DNA of 64,000 bases. It comes from CAYQEC01 sp964416425 (GTDB taxonomy: Bacteria > Actinomycetota > Acidimicrobiia > Spongiisociales > UBA5794). Below, piece after piece: positions 1-7,864 of the stretch. Location: the NCBI GenBank assembly GCA_964416425.1, contig CAYQEC010000002.1:1-64000 (forward strand), given 5' to 3'. Below the pieces are notes generated by a model. It saw only the letters and a list, made by a program, of their open reading frames with translations, was not told the origin of the DNA and ran no database searches. Both the position numbers and the translations under genes were made by a program. Numbering within the stretch: position 1 is the first letter of the stretch; each line of letters starts with the position of its first letter.

Positions 1-746
1 CCGCCGTAGTAGACGTCGAACCAGAAGCTCTTGATCTTGATCCAGTCCTCGTCGGCTCCGCGGAAGGCGAGATCGGTGCGCTGGAACGCCGGCGTCCCGT
101 CGACCCAACCTTCGAGCACCCCGTCGTGGACACCGGGGGTGTTGAGGTCGATGTGTCCCTCGACGCAGTACCACGGCCCGTGATCGAGTGTCGCCACGTC
201 GGGATCCCAGGTCCAGATGTCACCCCGGGTCGGCGGGCTGTCGAGGTGGTAGACGTAGTATCCGATCAGGGTCTTGTCGTCGGGTCCGTCCGGGTAGCCC
301 GGTTGCCCCCACGACGGGTAGGTGCGGGAGAACAGCATCCGGGCCGAGAAGCACGGCTCTTCGGGAGTGGAAGGTCGGTTCCCGAGGCAGTTGTAGGTGG
401 AGAGGCCGCCGATGCCGGGGAGCTTGCCGCGGTTGGGCGGCTCGATGTAGAAGCCCTCCGGGAACCGCAGCCAGTAGCGGAAGTAGAGCTCCTCGGGCTC
501 GGCGAGGCCGTGGTCCGCGAAGTACCAGTGGCCGCTGCCACCCCAGTGCTCCCCGGCGGGGATCTCGGTGCGGAGGCCCGCCCCGTCGTGCCCGTCCGTC
601 AAGGGGAGCATGCCCCAAGCCCCCGGGTCGAGCACGTCGACGCCGTTCTCGAAGTCCTCGTCGACGATGGCGCTGCCGGAGGCGAGGGCGGCGGCGGGCG
701 CGGCGAGCGCCGAGAAGAGGGCGATGAGGGCGAGAGCTCGGCGCAT
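1..746 (-). CDS. Secreted polysaccharide-lyase-like protein (PL14/PL20-type fold), 3' end cut off
   Basis: The reading frame starts at ATG 746 and runs open to the window edge, so about 248 codons are seen and the C-terminus is missing. The N-terminus is a signal peptide: RR, a hydrophobic alanine/leucine stretch, then ALAS. After it come an aromatic-rich beta protein segment (HWYFADHGL, YFRYWLRFPEGF) and GKLPGIGG. This pattern occurs in jelly-roll polysaccharide lyases of the alginate/glucuronan lyase type. Two cysteines (STYNCLG, EEPCFSA) sit mid-protein. If the fold is right, the protein is exported and acts on or binds an acidic polysaccharide; substrate and catalytic residues cannot be read from this fragment. 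It could instead be a non-catalytic glycan-binding jelly roll. It follows the 797-1339 gene on the same strand. Confidence 0.6.
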   Translation of the reverse strand, partial: MRRALALIALFSALAAPAAALASGSAIVDEDFENGVDVLDPGAWGMLPLTDGHDGAGLRTEIPAGEHWGGSGHWYFADHGLAEPEELYFRYWLRFPEGFYIEPPNRGKLPGIGGLSTYNCLGNRPSTPEEPCFSARMLFSRTYPSWGQPGYPDGPDDKTLIGYYVYHLDSPPTRGDIWTWDPDVATLDHGPWYCVEGHIDLNTPGVHDGVLEGWVDGTPAFQRTDLAFRGADEDWIKIKSFWFDVYYG

Positions 747-796
747 GGAGTGGGTATCGGTGGTTGGGGGGATTTGGTTGAGCGGGCCGGGCGATC

Positions 797-1339
797 CTAC
801 CCGAGAGCCGGTTCCAACACGCAGGTGACCGCGCCGCGGGCGAGGACCCACTCCCGGCCGTCGCCGTCGCGAACGTTGACATGATCGGCGGTGGTGGCGG
901 TGACGATGCCGGTGACGTCGAACGAGCCGCCGGCGTCGCGGAGCCGCACCGGCCTGCCTTCGACCTCGTAGGAGCCGAGCAGCGCCTGGAACGAGCCGAT
1001 CGTGCGCTCGCCGCTGCTGCCCTCGTGGGCGGCGGGCCGGTCGCTGCGGGCGAAGTGGACGGCGCCGGCGTCGATCGCCACCCGTAGTACCGGCGTGGTG
1101 AGGATCACCAGGTCGTTGATCGCCGCCACCAGGCTCCCCTGGTACTCGGTGGCGCCGACCCCGATCGTGACCAGGTCACCCCGGCTCATCCACTCGAAAC
1201 ACACCTCGACCAACGAACGTCGCCGGCGGCGCAGGTGTTCGGCGTCGGATTCGACGTCTTCGGCCTCCTGCCGGATCTCGCCCCGCCCGCGCCGGGCGAC
1301 GCCCTCGAGATCGGGATGCTCGCTCCACCAGGAGGTCAT
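797..1339 (-). CDS. Conserved actinobacterial hypothetical protein with two small beta-barrel-like halves
   Basis: Product of 180 residues. I chose ATG 1339 (MTSWWSEHPD) because an upstream in-frame start would overlap the HTH gene ending at 1353. Residues 1-40 are charged and probably helical (EIRQEAEDVESDAEHLRRRRRS). Two valine/glycine-rich segments follow, around RGDLVTIGVGATEYQGSLV and VEGRPVRLRDAGG, resembling two short SH3/LSm-like strands-and-turn units. I recall similar short proteins in other actinobacteria but know no function. There is no signal peptide or membrane segment, so it is probably cytoplasmic. It lies 13 bp after the excisionase-type HTH gene and may be co-transcribed with it. 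Function unknown. Confidence 0.6.
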   Translation of the reverse strand: MTSWWSEHPDLEGVARRGRGEIRQEAEDVESDAEHLRRRRRSLVEVCFEWMSRGDLVTIGVGATEYQGSLVAAINDLVILTTPVLRVAIDAGAVHFARSDRPAAHEGSSGERTIGSFQALLGSYEVEGRPVRLRDAGGSFDVTGIVTATTADHVNVRDGDGREWVLARGAVTCVLEPALG

Positions 1340-1352
1340 GTGACGAGGCGCC

Positions 1353-1580
1353 TCAGGCGTCGCTGCGGGCCGATTCGTCGACCTGCTCGTGGACGGGGAA
1401 GCCTCGCAACCATTCGAGAACCTCGTCACGGAAGAAGCGGAACGCCCGTCCGCCGGGGATGCGGTACGACGGGATGGTCCCTTCGCGGGCCATGCGCCGC
1501 ACCACTTGGACGTTCATGCCGAGCAGTTCTGCCACCATCGTCGTGTCGAGGACCGGCGGGTAGTCCTCAGCTCCTGCCAT
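1353..1580 (-). CDS. Excisionase-family (MerR-like) helix-turn-helix DNA-binding protein
   Basis: Small protein of 75 residues. ATG 1580 is preferred over a TTG 12 bases upstream because GGGAG lies at the right distance before it. Residues 13-65 form a winged HTH of the excisionase/AlpA/BldC kind: VLDTTMVAELLGMN (helix 1), VQVVRRMAREGTIPSYRI (recognition helix and wing), then GGRAFRFFRDEVLEWL. Such proteins are phage excisionases or small developmental regulators. No integrase or phage gene is nearby, so a chromosomal regulator is more likely than a phage remnant. It lies 69 bp downstream of hypE on the same strand and could be read through from the hyp operon. Its target is unknown. Confidence 0.8.
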   Translation of the reverse strand: MAGAEDYPPVLDTTMVAELLGMNVQVVRRMAREGTIPSYRIPGGRAFRFFRDEVLEWLRGFPVHEQVDESARSDA

Positions 1581-1649
1581 GGGCGCTCCCAACGTCGTTC
1601 CCGAGAGATATTCTAGGCGATCTGGCGTTCAAGTACACGACGTGATATC

Positions 1650-2711
1650 TCAACAGATCCGGGGGAGCTGCTGACCGATCTGGGTGTCGACGATCCGGCT
1701 GCCCCCGATGGCGGTGCGGGCCACCACCACCCCGGGATGCACGTCGACCACCCGGCCGATCACGATGGCCCCGCTCCCGGCCGGATGCGCCTGCATGGCG
1801 GCCAGCACGTCGTCCACCACGGCGGCCGGCACCATCGCCACCAGCTTCCCTTCGTTGGCGACGTGGATCGGGTCGAGGCCGAGGAACCCGCACGCCGCCG
1901 CCACCGCCTCCGGGACCGGCAGCAGCCGCTCCTCGTACTCGATGCCGACCCCCGAGGCCGAGGCGATCTCGTTGAGCGTGGCGGCGAGGCCTCCCCGGGT
2001 CGGGTCCCGCAGGGCATGGACGTCGCGGCTCGCTTCGAGCATGGCGGCGACCAGGCCGTTGAGGGGCATGGTGTCGCTCTCGACGACGGTGCCGAACTCG
2101 ATCCCCTCCCGCACGCTCATGATGGCGATGCCATGCACCCCGAGGTCGCCGCTGACGATCACGGCGTCGCCGGGTCGGGCCCGATCGGGCCCAATCGCCA
2201 CCCCCTCGGGCACGATCCCGAAGCCGGAGGTGTTGATGTAGACGCCGTCGCCGTGTCCCTGGTCGACCACCTTGGTGTCGCCGGTCACCAGCTCAACGCC
2301 GGCGGCCCGGGCGGCGGCACCGGTCGACTCGGCGATCACGCCGAGCCGGTCGAGCGGCAGGCCCTCTTCGAGGATGAAGCCCACCGACATGACCATCGGC
2401 TGGGCGCCGCTCATGGCGATGTCGTTGACGGTGCCGTTGACGGCGAGCTCGCCGATGTTGCCGCCGGGGAAGAACAGCGGCTGGACCACGAAGCTGTCGG
2501 TGGAGAAGGCCACCCTGGTCCCCCCGACGTCGACGATGGCCGAGTCGGCGAGGCCGGCGAGCGTGGGGTTGGCGAAGGCAGGGAGGAACAAATGCTCGAT
2601 CAGCTCGGCGGAGAGCTTGCCCCCGCCGCCGTGGCCCAGCACGATCGTCGGGTAGTCGCGCAGCGGCAGCGGGCAGGTCCAGCCTTCGAGATTCAGCGGG
2701 GTGTCACTCAC
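1650..2711 (-). CDS. hypE: Hydrogenase maturation protein HypE
   Basis: Product of 353 residues, the usual HypE length. HypE takes the carbamoyl group from HypF onto its C-terminal cysteine and dehydrates it with ATP to a thiocyanate, which supplies the cyanide ligands of the [NiFe] hydrogenase iron. Seen here: the AIRS/PurM-type ATP-binding start GHGGGGKLSAELI, the FSTDSFVV motif, and the diagnostic C-terminus PRIC with a terminal cysteine. The start is GTG 2711 inside the end of hypD (GGTGAGTGA), giving an 8-base overlap and translational coupling. It is the last gene of hypF-hypC-hypD-hypE. Cytoplasmic. Confidence 0.96.
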   Translation of the reverse strand: MSDTPLNLEGWTCPLPLRDYPTIVLGHGGGGKLSAELIEHLFLPAFANPTLAGLADSAIVDVGGTRVAFSTDSFVVQPLFFPGGNIGELAVNGTVNDIAMSGAQPMVMSVGFILEEGLPLDRLGVIAESTGAAARAAGVELVTGDTKVVDQGHGDGVYINTSGFGIVPEGVAIGPDRARPGDAVIVSGDLGVHGIAIMSVREGIEFGTVVESDTMPLNGLVAAMLEASRDVHALRDPTRGGLAATLNEIASASGVGIEYEERLLPVPEAVAAACGFLGLDPIHVANEGKLVAMVPAAVVDDVLAAMQAHPAGSGAIVIGRVVDVHPGVVVARTAIGGSRIVDTQIGQQLPRIC

Positions 2712-3816
2712 CGGTGCGGACCTTCGGGTCGTCGAGGCGACGGTACTGGTAATAGGCGGCGCAGGCACCTTCGCTTGAGACCATGGTGGCGCCCAGCGGG
2801 TTGCGCGGCGTGCACAGTGTGCCGAACGCCTCGCACTCGTAGGGTTTGATGAGGCCCTGGAGCACCTCGCCGCTGCGGCACACCGCCGACTCCTGCACCA
2901 CGATGTCGCCGACGTCGAAGCGGGACTCGGCGTCGAAGTCGCGGTAGGCCTCGCTGAGTCTCCACCCGCTCCGGGGGATGACGCCGATGCCGCGCCACGC
3001 CCGGTCGGTCACCTCGAAGACGTCGGCGAGCATCTGCTGGGCCGGCTTGTTGCCCTCGTAGTTGACCGCCCGCGGGTAGGCGTTCTCCAGTTCGGCCCGG
3101 CCCGCCTCGAGCTGGGTGATGGTGCGGCGGATCCCGTCGAGCACGTCGAGCGGCTCGAACCCGGTGACCACGATCGGGACCCGGTACTTCTCGACCAGCG
3201 GGGCGTACTCCCAGTAGCCCATCACGCTGCAGACGTGGCCGGCCGCCAGGAACCCCTGTACCCGGGTCACCGGCGAGTCCATGATCGCCGAGATGGCCGG
3301 GGGGACGAGCACGTGGGACACCAGCATCGAGAAGTTCTCCACCCCGAGTCGCTTCGCCTGGTGCACCGCCATGGCGTTGGCGGGCGCCGTCGTCTCGAAG
3401 CCGATGCCGAAGAACACCACCTGCCGCTCCGGGTTCTCCTGGGCGATGCGGAGGGCGTCGAGCGGGGAGTAGACGATGCGGACGTCGCCGCCGCCGCTCT
3501 TGATGCGGAACAGGTCGGCCTCCGAGCCGGGAACCCGCAGCATGTCGCCGAAGGAGCAGAACGTCACGTCGTCGCGGGCGGCGATCACCAGCGCCTTGTC
3601 GATCACCTCCAGCGGGGTGACGCACACCGGGCAGCCGGGCCCGTGGATCATCTCGATCTGCTCGGGGATGAGCTGGTCGATGCCGTAGCGGATGATCGAG
3701 TGGGTCTGCCCGCCGCAGACCTCCATGATCGCCCAGGGGCGGGTGGTGATGCGGTGCAGGTCGTCGAGCAGGGTGCGGGCGAGGGCGGGATCGTGGAACT
3801 CGTCGAGGTACTTCAT
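2704..3816 (-). CDS. hypD: Hydrogenase formation protein HypD
   Basis: Product of 370 residues starting at ATG 3816, two bases after the hypC stop. HypD carries a [4Fe-4S] cluster and with HypC forms the scaffold on which Fe(CN)2CO is built. Visible motifs are CGGQTH near residue 37, GPGCPVCVTP near 65, the FGIGFETTAPA region, and a C-terminal cysteine cluster (CEAFGTLCTPRNPLG, GACAAYY). All positions and the length fit the family. A longer open frame extends upstream but there it only mirrors hypC in another frame, so it was trimmed. hypE overlaps its 3' end, implying coupled synthesis. Confidence 0.97.
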   Translation of the reverse strand: MKYLDEFHDPALARTLLDDLHRITTRPWAIMEVCGGQTHSIIRYGIDQLIPEQIEMIHGPGCPVCVTPLEVIDKALVIAARDDVTFCSFGDMLRVPGSEADLFRIKSGGGDVRIVYSPLDALRIAQENPERQVVFFGIGFETTAPANAMAVHQAKRLGVENFSMLVSHVLVPPAISAIMDSPVTRVQGFLAAGHVCSVMGYWEYAPLVEKYRVPIVVTGFEPLDVLDGIRRTITQLEAGRAELENAYPRAVNYEGNKPAQQMLADVFEVTDRAWRGIGVIPRSGWRLSEAYRDFDAESRFDVGDIVVQESAVCRSGEVLQGLIKPYECEAFGTLCTPRNPLGATMVSSEGACAAYYQYRRLDDPKVRTGE

Positions 3817-3818
3817 GG

Positions 3819-4070
3819 TCAGCCTTCGGCGTTGAGCTCTTGCTGGAGCACGCCCATCTGTTCGAAGAGGCTCAGCGTCTCGAGCGCCGACTTCTCGTCG
3901 AGCTTGGTGATGGCGAACCCGACGTGGACGATGGCGTACTCGCCGACCGTGATGTTGGGCACGTAGGCGACACACACCTCCTTGGTGATGCCGCCGAAGT
4001 CGACCTTCGCCATCGGGGTGCCCTGTTGGTCGTAGACCTCGATCACCTTGCCGGGAACGCCGAGACACAT
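3819..4070 (-). CDS. hypC: HypC/HybG/HupF-family hydrogenase assembly chaperone
   Basis: Product of 83 residues, typical for the family. The diagnostic N-terminus MCLGVPGKV is present; its Cys2 binds iron and contacts HypD and the hydrogenase large-subunit precursor. Also seen are the beta-barrel motif VDFGGITKEV and the VGEYAIVHVGFAI segment. It lies 7 bp after hypF and 2 bp before hypD in a tight operon. Because HypC proteins are partly hydrogenase-specific and only one is seen, it probably serves a hydrogenase encoded outside this window. Confidence 0.97.
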   Translation of the reverse strand: MCLGVPGKVIEVYDQQGTPMAKVDFGGITKEVCVAYVPNITVGEYAIVHVGFAITKLDEKSALETLSLFEQMGVLQQELNAEG

Positions 4071-4077
4071 CGGGCGA

Positions 4078-6333
4078 TCACACTCCTCCGTCCATGCCGG
4101 CCGACGCCGCCACCTGACCCAGCGCCAAGCCCCCGTCGTTGGGGGGGACCAGCCGATGCGTGAGGACCCGGAACCCGGAGTCTCGAAGGAGTTCGCTGGC
4201 CCTTCCGAGAAGCCGGACGTTCTGGAAGACCCCTCCGCTCAGGGCCACGGTGTCGAGACCGGTTCGATTCCGTATCTGTTGGGCGGATTCTACTAGCAGC
4301 CGCGCCATGCTCTCGTGGAAGCGGGCCGACACCGTCGTCTTCCCGACACCGGCGAGAATGTCGGCCACCACCGCGGCGACGAGCGGCCCCGGGTCGATCG
4401 TTCCGTCCTCCGCCGCCGCCAACGGGTACCGACCGCCGGCCGGGTCGTCGAGCGCCTCCAGCTCCATCGCCGCCTGCGCCTCGTAGGTCACGGTGTGGCG
4501 CACCCCGGCCAGCGACGCCACCGCGTCGAACAGCCGCCCGGCGCTCGAGGTGGGGACGGTGTTGATGCCGCGTTCCAGCTGGCGGAGCAGTACCCGGCGC
4601 TCGTCGGGCGGGCAGGCGGCCACCGCCGGCAGGGCCTCGTCCCACGGCACCCCTGCCGCCCACAGGTGGGCCAGGGCGGTGCGGTAGGGGCGGCGGATGG
4701 CGGCGTCGCCGCCGGGCAGCGGCACGTAGCCGAGATGTCCGACCCGCTCGAAGCCGTCGAGGTCGCCGACGAGGATCTCGCCACCCCAGATGGCGCCGTC
4801 GTCGCCGTAGCCGGTGCCGTCGAAGGCAAAGCCGATCACCGGCCCGGCGACGCCGTTCTCGGCCATCACGGAGGCGATGTGGGCATGGTGGTGCTGGACC
4901 TGCACCCAGCGGCGGTCGCCGCGCTGCTGCTCGGCCCAGCGGGTGGAGAGGTAGGCGGGGTGCCGGTCCCCGACGAGGCATTCCGGCTCGATCCGGAAGA
5001 TGGCCTTGAAATGGTCGACGGCCCGCTCGAAGGCGGCGAGCGTCTCCAGGTTCTCCATGTCGCCGATGTGCTGGCTCATGAAGGCGTGGGTGCCGGCGGC
5101 CAGGCAGAACGTCGCCTTCAGCTCGCCCCCGACGGCCAGGGTCGGGGGCACCTCGACGGGGAGCCGCACCGGGAACGGGGCGTAGCCGCGGGAGCGTCGC
5201 ACCGGCAGCTCCCTCCCGGCGAAGTGGCGCACCACCGAGTCGTCGCAGGCGACGTGGATCGGCCGGTCGTGGAGCAGGAAGGCGTCGGCGAGACGTCCCA
5301 GGCGGCGCCGGGCCTCGTCGTTGTCGATGGCGATCGGCTCCTCCGACAGGTTCCCCGACGTCATTACCAGCGGCGCTCCCTCCGCCAGCAGCAGATGGTG
5401 GAGCGGGGTGTAGGGGAGGATCACCCCGACGTAGTCGTTGCCCGGGGCCACCAGCTCAGACAGCGCCGAGTCGGGACGCTTGCGGAGCAGCACGATGGGG
5501 CGCTCCCGTCCCCTCAGCAGCTCCGCCTCGGCGGCATCGACCACGGCGACGGTGCGGGCGGCGTCCAGGTCCGGCACCATGACGGCGAACGGCTTGTCGA
5601 CCCGTCCCTTGCGTTCCCGCAGGGTGCGCAGCGCCCCGTCGTCGGCGGCGGCCGCCGCCAGGTGGAACCCGCCGAGGCCCTTGACGGCGACGATGCCCCC
5701 GCTGTCGAGCAGGGCACGGGCCGCGGTGACGGCGTCGCCGGGCGCCGTCACCCCGTCCTGCTCGAACCAGAGTCGGGGCCCGCAGTCCTCGCAGGCGTTG
5801 GGTTGGGCGTGGAAGCGCCGATCGGTCGGGTCCTCGTATTCGCGGCGGCACCGGTCGCACATCACGAAGCCGGCCATGGTGGTGAGCGGCCGGTCGTAGG
5901 GGACGTCGCGGATGATGGTGAAGCGGGGGCCGCAGTCGGTGCAGTTGATGAACGGGTAGCGGAAGCGACGGTCGGTCGGGTCGAACAGCTCGGCGAGGCA
6001 GGCGTCGCAGGTGGCGACGTCGGGCGAGATGAGGGTATTGGCGCCGGCCCGGACCCGGCTGGCGACGATGCGGAACGACCCGTCGCCGGTGGGGGCGAGG
6101 TCGGCGGTCTCCACGGTCTCGACGGCGGCGAGGGGCGGGGCGTCGTCCCGGAGGCGGCGGGTGAACTCGTCGACCGCCGCCGCCGAGCCCTCCACCTCGA
6201 CGAAGACGGAGCCGCTGTCGTTGCCGACGATGCCGCCGAGGCCGAGACCGGTGGCGAGGCCGTGCACGAACGGCCGAAACCCGACTCCCTGGACGACGCC
6301 GGTCACGGTGAGCTTGCGCCGGAGCCGAGGCAC
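4078..6333 (-). CDS. hypF: Carbamoyltransferase HypF
   Basis: Product of 751 residues with GTG start at 6333, four bases after the stop of the SlyD-like gene. HypF makes carbamoyl-adenylate from carbamoyl phosphate and ATP and passes the carbamoyl group to HypE. Domains in order: acylphosphatase (about 5-90, VVQGVGFRPFVHGL), two zinc-finger-like units (about 105-185, CDACLAELF, NCTDCGPRF, CDRCRREY, ACEDCGP), YrdC-like domain (about 195-375, GGIVAVKGLGGFHLA, LPYTPLHHLLL, MTSGNLSEEPIA), and a Kae1-like domain (about 395-740) with HHHAHIASV and FDGTGYGDDG. All hallmarks are intact. It is the second gene of the probable slyD-like/hypFCDE transcript. Confidence 0.97.
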   Translation of the reverse strand: MPRLRRKLTVTGVVQGVGFRPFVHGLATGLGLGGIVGNDSGSVFVEVEGSAAAVDEFTRRLRDDAPPLAAVETVETADLAPTGDGSFRIVASRVRAGANTLISPDVATCDACLAELFDPTDRRFRYPFINCTDCGPRFTIIRDVPYDRPLTTMAGFVMCDRCRREYEDPTDRRFHAQPNACEDCGPRLWFEQDGVTAPGDAVTAARALLDSGGIVAVKGLGGFHLAAAAADDGALRTLRERKGRVDKPFAVMVPDLDAARTVAVVDAAEAELLRGRERPIVLLRKRPDSALSELVAPGNDYVGVILPYTPLHHLLLAEGAPLVMTSGNLSEEPIAIDNDEARRRLGRLADAFLLHDRPIHVACDDSVVRHFAGRELPVRRSRGYAPFPVRLPVEVPPTLAVGGELKATFCLAAGTHAFMSQHIGDMENLETLAAFERAVDHFKAIFRIEPECLVGDRHPAYLSTRWAEQQRGDRRWVQVQHHHAHIASVMAENGVAGPVIGFAFDGTGYGDDGAIWGGEILVGDLDGFERVGHLGYVPLPGGDAAIRRPYRTALAHLWAAGVPWDEALPAVAACPPDERRVLLRQLERGINTVPTSSAGRLFDAVASLAGVRHTVTYEAQAAMELEALDDPAGGRYPLAAAEDGTIDPGPLVAAVVADILAGVGKTTVSARFHESMARLLVESAQQIRNRTGLDTVALSGGVFQNVRLLGRASELLRDSGFRVLTHRLVPPNDGGLALGQVAASAGMDGGV

Positions 6334-6337
6334 GGGG

Positions 6338-6904
6338 TCAGCTCTTGATCTCGAGCAGTTCGATCTCGAAGGTCAGCGCCTGCCCGGCGAAGGGATGGTT
6401 GGCGTCGACCGTCACCAACGTGTCGGTGACCTCGGTGACCACCGCCTCGGTGATCTCGCTGATCAGCACGTGATCGCCGACCGCCACGTCTTCGGGGGCG
6501 TTCTCGATCGGGACGGAGAAGACGAGCTCGGGATCGTGGACGCCGTACGCCTCCTCGGGCGGGATCCGCACCGTCACCGTCTCTCCCACGGTCATGCCGT
6601 CGACGGCGGCGTCGAAGCCGTCGATGACCTGCTGGGAGCCGAGGGTGAACTCGAACGGCTCCCGGTCGCGTGACGAGTCGAACACCTCGCCGTTGTCGAG
6701 GGTGCCGGTGTAGTGGACGGCGACGGTGTCGCCGGCCTGGGCGACGTTGGGGTCGCCGACGCGCACGGTGGTCGTGGTGACTCCGGCGGTGGTGGTGGTT
6801 GTTGCGGCTTCGGTGGTGGTGGCGGCGGCATCGTCGCCGCCACCACAGGCGGCGAGGAGCAGGGCGGCGGCCGAGATGACGATCGGCCAGGAACGGCGTT
6901 TCAC
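6338..6904 (-). CDS. Exported SlyD-like FKBP-type peptidyl-prolyl isomerase lipoprotein
   Basis: Product of 188 residues from GTG 6904, with AGAGGA upstream. The N-terminus is a lipoprotein signal (KRRSW, hydrophobic core, LAAC), followed by a threonine-rich linker to about residue 45. Then comes an FKBP domain: VHYTGTLDNGEVFDSS, PFEFTLGSQQVIDGFD, VRIPPEEAYG. It is interrupted by an insert-in-flap chaperone domain ending VDANHPFAGQALTFEIEL, the layout of SlyD. The histidine/cysteine-rich metal tail of E. coli SlyD is absent. By family it should catalyse prolyl isomerisation and bind unfolded proteins, here tethered outside the cytoplasmic membrane. The gene sits 4 bp upstream of hypF, so it may be co-transcribed with the hydrogenase maturation genes. 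Confidence 0.88.
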   Translation of the reverse strand: MKRRSWPIVISAAALLLAACGGGDDAAATTTEAATTTTTAGVTTTTVRVGDPNVAQAGDTVAVHYTGTLDNGEVFDSSRDREPFEFTLGSQQVIDGFDAAVDGMTVGETVTVRIPPEEAYGVHDPELVFSVPIENAPEDVAVGDHVLISEITEAVVTEVTDTLVTVDANHPFAGQALTFEIELLEIKS

Positions 6905-7061
6905 GGTGAGTTGTCCTCTGTGGGGAGACTGCCATCCTACGTCGCGCCGGTGGCTGTGCCTCCGTCCCACCTCTGACCCGTTTCTCGCGGCTCGGAGAGA
7001 GTTCCCTCAAGGCACCCGGGGGGAGCGCCGATCGAATCCGGAATCACAGAGGAGTTCCTCG

Positions 7062-7724
7062 ATGCAGGACGCCGACGGGCCCAGCGAGCCTCGGGCTTCC
7101 GATGGCGACGACGATCGCGCAGGATTCTCTGACGAATCCAAGCCCGACCTTGCCGCTCTCCAGGCGCGAGTGGAGCGTCTCCTCGACCCTTCCAACGTGA
7201 CCTCGACCTCCAGCTCTGCGGTGGAGTCTGCGGCCCAAGCCTCGGTGATCACCTCCGCGGTCGCCCGGGCCGAACCCGGCGAAGGCCGGTCCCGGGTCCC
7301 CGTCGGGTCCCAGCACCGTGAGGCCGGGCACAGCGACCTCGCCGCCCGGCTCCGCGAGATGGAGGGGTCGGCACGGCCTCACCCTGCCGGACTCGGCTTG
7401 GAGAGTCGTCGGACCGGTCCCGGCTCCGGACCCTCGTTCGACGACCTGCGTCGCGCCATCTCCGAGGAGCTTCCCGAGCACGGTGGCGCCGACGAGCACG
7501 GCGACGATCACTACCGGGACGTCGAGGACATGAAGGCCGCCCTCATCGACGGCGACGACCACCCGTTCCGTCGCACCTACGACGACGAGGACGCGACCGG
7601 AGAGGCGGAGGCGATCGACCCCCACGCCTACCGGACCCGGGTCCGCATCGTCGTGCTGATCCAGGTCGCCGCTGCCATCGCTTGCGGGCTGCTCGCTCTG
7701 CTCCACGTCACCGGCAACATCTGA
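7062..7724 (+). CDS. Hypothetical acidic protein with C-terminal membrane anchor
   Basis: Product of 220 residues starting at ATG 7062 after a good AGAGGAG site. The first ~185 residues are hydrophilic, rich in Asp, Glu, Ser and Arg and probably disordered. Residues ~190-215 form one hydrophobic helix (VVLIQVAAAIACGLLALLHV) with almost no tail after it, so it would be tail-anchored with its bulk in the cytoplasm. No domain is recognised. An antisense frame of equal length covers 7044-7706, but the plus frame has both the ribosome site and the membrane helix, so I prefer it. It is divergent from the slyD-like/hyp operon. Confidence 0.6.
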   Translation: MQDADGPSEPRASDGDDDRAGFSDESKPDLAALQARVERLLDPSNVTSTSSSAVESAAQASVITSAVARAEPGEGRSRVPVGSQHREAGHSDLAARLREMEGSARPHPAGLGLESRRTGPGSGPSFDDLRRAISEELPEHGGADEHGDDHYRDVEDMKAALIDGDDHPFRRTYDDEDATGEAEAIDPHAYRTRVRIVVLIQVAAAIACGLLALLHVTGNI

Positions 7725-7864
7725 CCGCTCCTTCCCCGGGTCGGCCGGGTAGACCCTGCCGTGCCGCCCGCTAGCTTGGAGGCCGTGCCGCCGAGCTGCG
7801 AGGGGAGACTTCCGATGGACGGTGACTCGACGGAGCTGGCGATGGCGACACCGGGTTGGCGCTG

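Noticed and set aside
1353..1580. Phage excisionase as sign of a prophage
   Set aside because: No integrase, terminase or structural phage genes nearby; chromosomal HTH proteins of this type are common in actinobacteria.
1737..2849. Long plus-strand open frame across hypE
   Set aside because: Antisense shadow of hypE and the hypD end; the translation is rich in His, Asp and Gly without protein-like motifs.
4315..6348. 677-codon plus-strand open frame across hypF
   Set aside because: Antisense to hypF, whose domains are all intact; a GC-rich codon artefact.
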